Assembly: GCA_032716605.1 (NCBI GenBank)
Contig: CM064519.1
Coordinates: 19,077,782-19,141,781, forward strand
Direction of reading: 5' to 3'
DNA: 64,000 bases
Source: Paralithodes platypus
Taxonomy: Eukaryota > Arthropoda > Malacostraca > Decapoda > Lithodidae
Below are positions 57,357 to 64,000 of the stretch, one piece after another. A model generated the notes under the pieces. The model did no database searches. It had not been told where the DNA came from and worked only from the letters and a program-made list of their open reading frames with translations. A program made the translations under genes and the position numbers. Every line of letters starts with the position of its first letter. Position 1 is the first letter of the stretch.

Positions 57357-57876
57357 ATCTAGTTGTTCCCTCTACAGTATAACTCCACTCGTGTTACAGA
57401 AGTCAGTTACAGGCCCTGATAACCTATAGCCCCGGCCTCTCCCTGTACCCACCCGGCAACTGTAACGTCTGGGAGGCTTTCATAATCTCTTGCTTGTTTT
57501 CACCAGAAGCAAGACGTTCATCAATAATACTAGTCGAGGTACCCGCTCTCTGTGTGGGTTAAAAGAGTAGTCCCGACCACATCCCGATAACAATCCCTAG
57601 GCAGCACTATGATGATAAACTCGACGACGATCTAATATACATACAGTATACTGCGTTCTACTCTCAGCTGGGAACCAAAGAAAGTCAGGACAAGTCTCGG
57701 CTGAGAGTGAGAACATTTAGTAGGTCACGTGTATTTGTGAGATATAACATATATTGTATAATTATATAGAATAGTTTGTTCAGAATTTCTTTGTAAAGCC
57801 AACCCTTTACTATATAGATACTAATAATAGCATTACAAATATTCACAATAACGGACGCAATACTAGCAGGAAGAAA
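57354..57876. other. Unique spacer
   Basis: A GC-richer patch at 57400-57560 contains acceptor-like CTTGCTTGTTTTCACCAG, but no convincing exon or donor follows. Confidence 0.3.
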
Positions 57877-58102
57877 ACAAATATATATATACTACTGCTA
57901 CTATCAATACAACTATTAATACACCACTAACAACAATATATATATACTACTGCTACTATCAATACAACTATTAATACACCACTAACAACAATATATATAT
58001 ACTACTGCTACTATCAATACAACTATTAATACACCACTAACAACAATATATATATACTACTGCTACTATCAATACAACTATTAATACACCACTAACAACA
58101 AT
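57877..58102. repeat. 55-bp tandem repeat, 4 copies
   Basis: The unit begins AATATATATATACTACTGCT and ends CACCACTAACAAC. Copies are identical. (TAC)n-like words follow at 58187-58202. Confidence 0.95.
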
Positions 58103-58305
58103 TCCTGCCTTACTACAAATTGTACAACTACTGTACTAGTATAATCATACTACTATTAATACTAACAACATCCACACCCACACTACTACTACTACTACTA
58201 CTCCGGGTCGTGAGAGAATAATGTGATCAGTAGTATAAGGTGAGTATTACTTCACAACTGGAGGAAGTTGACAGACACTGCAGGTATTTCCGGAACCAAG
58301 GAGTG

Positions 58306-58337
58306 GGGGAGGGAGGGAGGGAGGGAGGGAGGGAGGG

Positions 58338-58409
<72 letters not shown>
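58306..58409. repeat. (GGGA)n then (GT)n
   Basis: About eight GGGA units followed by about 34 GT. Confidence 0.96.
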
Positions 58410-58410
<1 letters not shown>

Positions 58411-58473
58411 ACAGTAACTCTGAAACAGCCGACCGAAAGTTGCTGGGATTTTTTTTTTTTTGTAAAAGTACTG

Positions 58474-58742
58474 TTAAGCCGGTGTCACACGAGCATTTTT
58501 AGTCATTTTTTACGAGCAATTAGTCTGACAGCATCAATATACAGTATGTTGTATCAGAAATCAGCCACCTTATATAAGCTAAACTAATTCTAATTTCCGA
58601 TTCCAATGCGAAAAAGCCTCCAAATATTACGATGAAAAAATGCCTGTAAAAAAAAAAAAATCCAAATATTACAATAACAAATTGCATGTACAAAAAAAAA
58701 AAAAAAAAAAAAAAAAAAACCGCTCGTGTAACACTGACTTAA
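58474..58742. mobile_element. Family H MITE, 269 bp, TTAA-flanked
   Basis: TTAAGCCGGTGTCACACGAG on the left and CTCGTGTAACACTGACTTAA on the right (three mismatches). The flanks can be read as TTAA or as TAA/TTA, so piggyBac-like or PIF-like origin are both possible. Two A-runs (about 12 and 29 nt) have grown inside. Confidence 0.7.
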
Positions 58743-58762
58743 ATTAACCCGTGAACCAAAAC

Positions 58763-59163
58763 TTAAAGGGGGTAGGCTAGGTGTTCTATATTTGTATAAT
58801 GTTTTAATGTCTTCATTATCATTTTAGTTTCTTTCCTAATCCCCCATCAAGCGTAAACCAATCCTAAAGAACCCCCTTCGAGATAAATGTGTATATTTTT
58901 CGGTATAGAAACGGCCAGTTCCTTATAAATTACAGGCTAGTTATCGCTCGCCAATAAGCCAATAAACAAAATCGACACCTCGTTCGCCACGAAAAAAAAA
59001 TTCGACACCTAAATGGCACGAACGTTCTAAATATTGGCAAAGGAATGGGGCGAAAGCTCTTAAAACCGAAATACTAATGGAGCAAACGTTTTAACATGCC
59101 AAAACTAACGGGGTTAAACACGAGGGAGAAGGGGGTCCAGAACAACGACACACCTCCCCTCAA
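58763..59163 (+). mobile_element. TTAA-MITE family A, copy A26
   Basis: TTAAAGGGGGTAGGC to ACCTCCCCTCAA. About 35 bp longer in the middle because the AATCGACACCT segment is duplicated (58972 and 59000). Confidence 0.87.
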
Positions 59164-59420
59164 TAAGTCGCACTGGTGTTCTGGCCTCATGCAGTCGTGA
59201 GGCGTGGAAAGATTAGGCTGCGAGAACCAAGAACATATTTGGCCAGTTCCGAATTTACTTTTATTTCTATTTTCGTCTTTTCTTACTTTTTTATTATCTT
59301 TTTTATTTATTTATTTTATTTTTTTTATTCACTCTGTTCTGTATTTTCTACGTGGGATTGTTTTACTCTCTATTCAGTTTTATATTTTCCTAGAACCATC
59401 ATTTCCCTATCCCGCGTCTA
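59164..59420. other. T-rich spacer
   Basis: Phe/Leu frames of about 116-121 codons are composition-driven. No gene. Confidence 0.35.
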
Positions 59421-59423
59421 TAA

Positions 59424-59461
59424 GATCTCTCTCTCTCTCTCTCTGTCTCTGTTTCTCTCTG

Positions 59462-59493
<32 letters not shown>

Positions 59494-59503
59494 TCTCTCT
59501 CTC
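59424..59503. repeat. CT microsatellite
   Basis: (CT)n with periodic GTCTCT interruptions. Confidence 0.95.
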
Positions 59504-60165
59504 GTTATTTACAACCTGTCAATTAATAATTCAGTCACTACAAGCTTGCTTGTTTGTTTGTTTTGTTAATGAGATACGTATATACAGACCATGTGACAAT
59601 TAAATGAGGAAACTATAATAACACATATGAATAATGCCAACCTGATTTATAAACACAAATATGAATGTAACCAGACGACGATGCTGTTGTTTCAGTGGAA
59701 TAATGGCTCTTTGAACAGTATGTATCGCCTTACTAGTGGTTGTCCCCTCACAGGATGGGGGGCGCTGCTCAATAAACTCGCCCCTCGGGGCAAAATAAAA
59801 AATCTCTCTCTCTCTCTCTCTCCTATTGTGTATCTCTTCCTGCTAGAACTTCAAACTTTTCCATCTAAAGTTCAATTGTCACCTTTTAAATTTATATATA
59901 ATTTCAGCCTTTATTCAATTACAGTATATATACAGTATATATATATATACCGGGTATATATATATTTTCATTCAGTACGTACATTATCTTCCAAACTTCC
60001 ATCCACCCCTTCCTTCCTTCTCTCCCCTCATCCTTCCTTTCCTTCCTTCCTCCCCTCCCCTCCTCTAACCCTACCTTACCCGAACCCCTCTTCCCTTCCC
60101 CTCCTCTATACCCCCCCCCCCAACCCACTTTGTAATGGCCAAATAGTGGAGGATACTTAAGCCGG
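59504..60165. other. Unique and pyrimidine-rich spacer
   Basis: (CT)n at 59802-59822, TATATACAGTATATA and TATATATACCGGGTATATATAT palindromic words near 59930-59965, then CCTT/CCCCT-rich DNA. No gene. Confidence 0.4.
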
Positions 60166-60236
60166 TTTTTTTCGTCGTCGTCGTCGTCCTCCTCCTCCTC
60201 GTCGTCGTCCTCCTCCTCCTCCTCCTCCTCCTCCTT
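60166..60236. repeat. (CGT)n/(CCT)n trinucleotide tract
   Basis: Alternating blocks of CGT and CCT triplets. Confidence 0.93.
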
Positions 60237-60939
60237 TGCCTCCCTCCCTTCCCTCTTCTTCGATTTATTTTCTTTCTTTCGCTGTTATCTTTCTATTTTA
60301 TTATCTCCTTCGCTAGATGAAAGGTACGTGTTTGCCAATATCACAACAATCTTTTTCTATTTCAAATAACGTAAATGTAATTCCTTTTTATCAGTATTGT
60401 TCATATAGTGTCTTTCCATTAGTCTTCCCCTTTACTTTCCTATTTTCTCTCTTACTCTCAATCTTTCATCTTCATTGTATCCTTCCTTCCTTCCTACTCT
60501 CCCTGCTGTTTCCCTCTTCTATTACCTGGTTGCCTCCCCCCCCCCCCCACTCCCACCCTTCTCAGGTGTTGAGTTTCTAATGAAGTGACTATGGTGGGGA
60601 GGGGGGAGGGAGGGAAGGACGGATTAAAAGAGGATCCGATATTAGGAGGGAAGAGGAGGCACATCGCAAATAAAATATGTATGTCCTAAATAATAAGGGG
60701 TAAACAGGCATTACACAGGGACATTTATAAGGCTATAGAAGTAAAATGAAAAATAATAATAATAATAATAGAAAATATATATAGACAATACATTATAAAT
60801 AAAAATACGTACGTAAATAAATAAATACAATTATATAACACGACTCATTAAACAGTGCAGAGAAACGTTATATTCAATGTCTTCTTACGCGAATGTCGAA
60901 GTAAGAAAACAAGAGCGTGTGCCCAATGCTACTAATTGT
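60237..60939. other. Pyrimidine-rich then A-rich spacer
   Basis: C/T-rich to 60560, G-rich near 60595-60620, then ATAAATAAATA-rich. No gene recognised. Confidence 0.35.
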
Positions 60940-61014
60940 TTAATGGTTCACTTTTTGGTCGATGTTTTAATTGATTTAATATGATTCTAGTTTCCTCCGT
61001 AGACCTCCATCAAA

Positions 61015-61061
<47 letters not shown>

Positions 61062-61272
61062 AGCATCTCCCTTCAAAATATATTTTTAAAATTTTCTGTA
61101 GACAAATTTCCCGGCCAAAGGCCGATTCCTCCAAAATTAGAAAAATAGAAAAGGGGCGAAAGGTCTTAAAATCGCCAAACTAATGGGCTGAACATCTTAA
61201 AATCTGAAAACTACTAAAGGTGCTAAACATGATGGAGAAGGGGGTCCATAGAAACGACCCCTCTCCCCTTAA
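60940..61272 (+). mobile_element. TTAA-MITE family A, copy A27
   Basis: TTAATGGTTCACTTTTTGG to CTCTCCCCTTAA. A 43-nt A-run has expanded after CCATCAAACTTT, and the 20-mer is deleted. Confidence 0.87.
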
Positions 61273-61460
61273 GTCCGTGTACACAGTAGCCGTTGTTTAA
61301 TCACGGTACCAACCACAGTATCCTTCTATCTACAACCCCCCACCGCCCCCGCCCCTCAAGAACTACACGCCCATACACATGTTACCGTACACGAACAGTC
61401 ACGCCCATACAACGCTGGATTCTCGGTTCGCAATTTGTTATCAGGGAGATTAGGTAGTTC

Positions 61461-61675
61461 TTAACCCCCTCAGTAACAGGGACGCCCTTTTCATTATATT
61501 CTGGCAACTATTAGACGATTTTATTCAGCTTAGGAAGGACCTCTAGCCATAATAAGACCTCAAACTATCTCAACCAACCCTTTTATCTACCACAAATACT
61601 TCCTAAGCTGCATAATATCGTCTCAATAGAGCTAGAGTAATATAAAACACACGTCGCTGGTACTCAAATGGTTAA
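61461..61675. mobile_element. piggyBac-like MITE family D, copy D5 (complete)
   Basis: TTAACCCCCTCAGTAACAGG to CTGGTACTCAAATGGTTAA, 215 bp, with ATTCTGGCAACTATTAGACG and the inverted counterpart inside. Confidence 0.86.
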
Positions 61676-61811
61676 AACAGTCGTGGAGTCGGTCAGGGAC
61701 AGGCCAACAGTTCATTTTATGCCACCCAGGTTCAACCATTTGTACACCCTAGGGCACACATTCGGCTCATTTTTGGCTACTCGAACTGCGTCAATCAATC
61801 TCTGAAATACA

Positions 61812-61905
61812 AGCACTAGGTACAGAAGTACTAAGTAAATACAAGCACTAGGTACAGAAGTACTAAGTAAATACAAGCACTAGGTACAGAAGTACTAAGT
61901 AAATC
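61812..61905. repeat. 32-bp tandem repeat, 3 copies
   Basis: The unit is ATACAAGCACTAGGTACAGA plus AGTACTAAGTAA. Confidence 0.95.
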
Positions 61906-61924
61906 TAATCCAGTCCGAGATAGC

Positions 61925-62304
61925 TTAAGGGGCTAGTGGCCGGTTTTTTGGTCTATTAATTCATGTACAGTATTAATTTTTTTTTTTTTTTAGTTTCCTC
62001 GCTAGAACTCCATCAAGCTTGGAAAAACACCCCCTAGATCCCCCTTCAAGACAACAAAATTGTAAATTTTTCGTTAGAAAAATTGCTAAGCCGAAGGCTG
62101 GTTACTCTGAAAATTACAGACTCGCTATCACTCGCCAGGAAAATATCGACACCTAAATGGCACGAAAGGTCTTAAAATTGAAAACGAAATGGGGCGAAAG
62201 GTATTTAAATCACCAAACTAATGGGCCGAAGATAACCTCGGAATATTAATAGGGCTAAGCATGAGGAAGAAAAGGGACCAGAAAAACGGCCCATGTCCCC
62301 TTAA
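61925..62304 (+). mobile_element. TTAA-MITE family A, copy A28 (complete)
   Basis: TTAAGGGGCTAGTGGCCGG to CATGTCCCCTTAA, long subtype with AATTCATGTA and a T-run. Confidence 0.92.
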
Positions 62305-62439
62305 ACAAGTTCAGGGTAGCATCAGTGAACTCGAACATAAATATAATACCAGATCTCGAGTGGTTGTCGATGAGGCTCGATCTACATGTCAACAATACTG
62401 CTCTGGTGTTCTTTGTTACTTTCCTATAAACATAGCTTA

Positions 62440-62485
62440 GTTAGATTAGGTTAGGTTGGGTTGGGTTGGGTCAGGTTAGGCTAGG
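62440..62485. repeat. Short TTAGG/TTGGG-like tract
   Basis: TTAGATTAGGTTAGGTTGGG followed by TTGGGTTGGGTCAGGTTAGG. It resembles degenerate arthropod telomere repeat (TTAGG) but is only about 45 bp and lies beside K5. Confidence 0.5.
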
Positions 62486-62491
62486 GACACA

Positions 62492-62708
62492 ATAGTCTGT
62501 TTTATTCCAGCTGGTACATAATTAAAACCCTTAGCATCTAATTTATCGATGCTTAATGGACAAATGTGACACTGTAATCTGTCTTGCGTCATAATATTGC
62601 CAAGTTTTCATAATTAGCAACATATTACACTACAAAATCTTGGAAATAGCCGAGTAATGAGGATGTCGAGATAGCACTTTACCATCAGCTGGATAAACAC
62701 AGACACTA
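62492..62708. mobile_element. Family K element, copy K5 (complete)
   Basis: Left AGTCTGTTTTATTCCAGCTG, right CAGCTGGATAAACACAGAC. The interior TTTTCATAATTAGCAACATA matches K4. A SINE follows 21 bp later, as after K1 and K2. Confidence 0.8.
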
Positions 62709-62725
62709 ATATACAGCAGGTGTTG

Positions 62726-63190
62726 TCTTGATGGTGTAATGCTTAGTGTGTTTAAGGGGAGATATCCACTGCAGGGATTTTTTTTCTGGACCCCATTCTC
62801 CCTCATGTTTAGCCCCATTGTTTTTGAGATTTTAAGACGGTCGCCCCACTAGTTTGGCGATTTTAAGAACATTCGCCCCATTTCTGTCAATTTTAAAACC
62901 TTTCCTGCCATTCAGGTGTCGATTTTTTTTCCTGGCGAGCGATAGCGAGCCTGTAATTTAAGAGGAACCGGCCTTCGGCCTAGACATTTTTCTACCGAAA
63001 AATGTACAAATTTATCTTGAAAGGGGGTCTAGGGAGTGTAATTTTAAGCTTGATGGAAGTCTAGGGAGGACACGAAACACCTCCCCTTAAGATCTGTATG
63101 TGGTAAGCCAGGTTCGAATCCCGGTAGGATCACATGCTTTCATTAATTTCATTGGGAAGTGGTTGGTGTTGGTAGTGAAATAAATAAATT
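62726..63190 (+). mobile_element. tRNA-derived SINE split by family A copy A29
   Basis: Left part (62726-62755) TGATGGTGTAATGCTTAGTG; right part (63087-63190) has B-box GGTTCGAATCCCGG and tail TTAATTTCATTGG...GGTTGGTGTTGG. The break lies ten bases after TAATG, the same offset as in the 6.1-kb SINE. Confidence 0.8.
62752..63090 (-). mobile_element. TTAA-MITE family A, copy A29 (complete, inside a SINE)
   Basis: TTAAGGGGAGATATCC to ACCTCCCCTTAA, minus orientation, opposite to A4 at the equivalent SINE position. Confidence 0.92.
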
Positions 63191-63257
63191 AGATTATATG
63201 CACAATTTATCCATCCCGGTTACGTAAAATAATCGGCGGGTGGAACAAGGCTACAGT

Positions 63258-63638
63258 TTAAGGGGGCCCACCTCGCTTTTTGTTTCTCTTTCTCTCCCTC
63301 TCTTTGGCTTTTATCCATTCGGCCCCATTCAGCCTACTGTTTTAAGAGGCTTACCCCCATCCAATGTCAATATTTTCCTGGCGAGCGGGAGCGAGCCAGC
63401 ATATATATATTTTTGTTTTGACAGCAAGCTAAATTTGTACATTTTTCGATAGAAAAATGTCTCCGGCGAAGCCGTATTTCACCATACAATGCTGGCTCGC
63501 TATCGCTCGCCAGGAAGAAATCGACACCTGGCTGGGGATAAACGTCTTAAAACAGTTGGCTGAATGGGGCCGAATGGATACAAGCCAGGGAAAGAGAGAA
63601 AAGGAGAGAAAGACAAAACAGTCGGTGACCCCCCTTAA
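63258..63638 (+). mobile_element. TTAA-MITE family B, copy B11 (complete)
   Basis: TTAAGGGGGCCCACC to GGTGACCCCCCTTAA, perfectly matched termini with both central hairpins. A good reference copy. Confidence 0.94.
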
Positions 63639-63733
63639 GGATAGTTTTATGGGGTATTGAACCAGGCCGTTTATGGCTACACTCCTTGGGGCCTCTCTCA
63701 TCAACTACCTACTCCATTAGTTACACACACGTT

Positions 63734-63900
63734 TTAAGGGGAGATGGGACGTTTTTCTGGGCCATTTTCTCCGTCGTGTTTAGCCCCACTAATTTTGAGA
63801 TTATAGGACGCTTGGTCCATTAGTTTGGCAATGTTTACACCTTTCGCCCCATTTACTTGGCAATTTAAGACCTTTCGTGCCACTTAGGTGTCGATTTTAC
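63734..63900 (-). mobile_element. TTAA-MITE family A, copy A30 (truncated)
   Basis: TTAAGGGGAGATGGGACG through the 31-bp repeats to GGTGTCGATTTTA, where similarity stops short of the 20-mer. Confidence 0.82.
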
Positions 63901-64000
63901 GTGTTTACGTTTGTTTAGTTCGTATGCAAGAGTGTTTGCCTGAAGGAGTGTGCGTATGTGGTTGCGTGAGAGAATGCGTATAGGCATTTACGACATGCAT

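Noticed and set aside
62440..62485. Interstitial telomere array
   Set aside because: Only about 45 bp of mixed TTAGG and TTGGG words. Too short and impure to call telomeric; noted only as weak support for an arthropod source.

Overview
The window looks like repeat-dominated nuclear DNA from a metazoan. It has tRNA-derived SINEs, LINE relics, hAT-, PIF- and piggyBac-like non-autonomous transposons, splice-site-like signals and no bacterial-style coding density. An arthropod, perhaps a decapod crustacean, fits the very heavy (AG)n/(AC)n microsatellite load and the short TTAGG-like tracts near 9.62 and 62.44 kb. That assignment is inference. No complete protein-coding gene is visible; nearly all long open frames are translations of tandem repeats or of transposon copies.

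The dominant feature is a pair of related TTAA-bounded non-autonomous families. Family A (about 290-400 bp, TTAAGGGGAG...CTCCCCTTAA) has about 30 copies. Family B (about 370-390 bp, TTAAGGGGG..CACC...GGTGACCCCCCTTAA, a near-complete foldback) has 11. Together they cover roughly a fifth of the window. Both carry the 20-mer GGCTCGCTATCGCTCGCCAG and two small hairpins whose stems differ between families while pairing and loops are kept. Family A also has about four degenerate 31-bp repeats. Other families are C (227-bp foldback, 3 copies), D (piggyBac-like TTAACCC...GGGTTAA, about 215 bp), E (foldback, 2 copies), F (PIF/Harbinger-like cluster, 16.94-17.88 kb), G, H, K (about 230 bp with long TIRs, 5 copies) and one 877-bp hAT-like element.

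Layout: 0-5 kb minisatellites and first A copies; 5-13 kb A/B elements, a 28-copy 34-bp array and the C pair; 13-19 kb microsatellites, B elements with odd flanks and the F cluster; 19-26 kb SINEs, a 40-copy 33-bp array and a possible small minus-strand exon at 22.4 kb; 26-35 kb A copies, a 100-N gap and an indel-riddled 41-bp array; 35.7-36.3 kb a B element that appears to carry a gene fragment with a terminal coding exon; 41.9-43.7 kb a D element swollen by about 51 copies of a 32-bp unit; 44.6-49.3 kb nested D/A/G elements, a strong hairpin, the hAT-like element and two LINE 3' relics; 49-64 kb more A, K, D, H copies, minisatellites and a SINE split by an A copy.

The observations most worth following are the shared hairpin architecture of A and B, the gene fragment inside B8, B copies where one terminus is replaced by a copy of the opposite flank, two SINEs interrupted at the same position by A copies in opposite orientation, and minisatellites that grew inside transposon copies.
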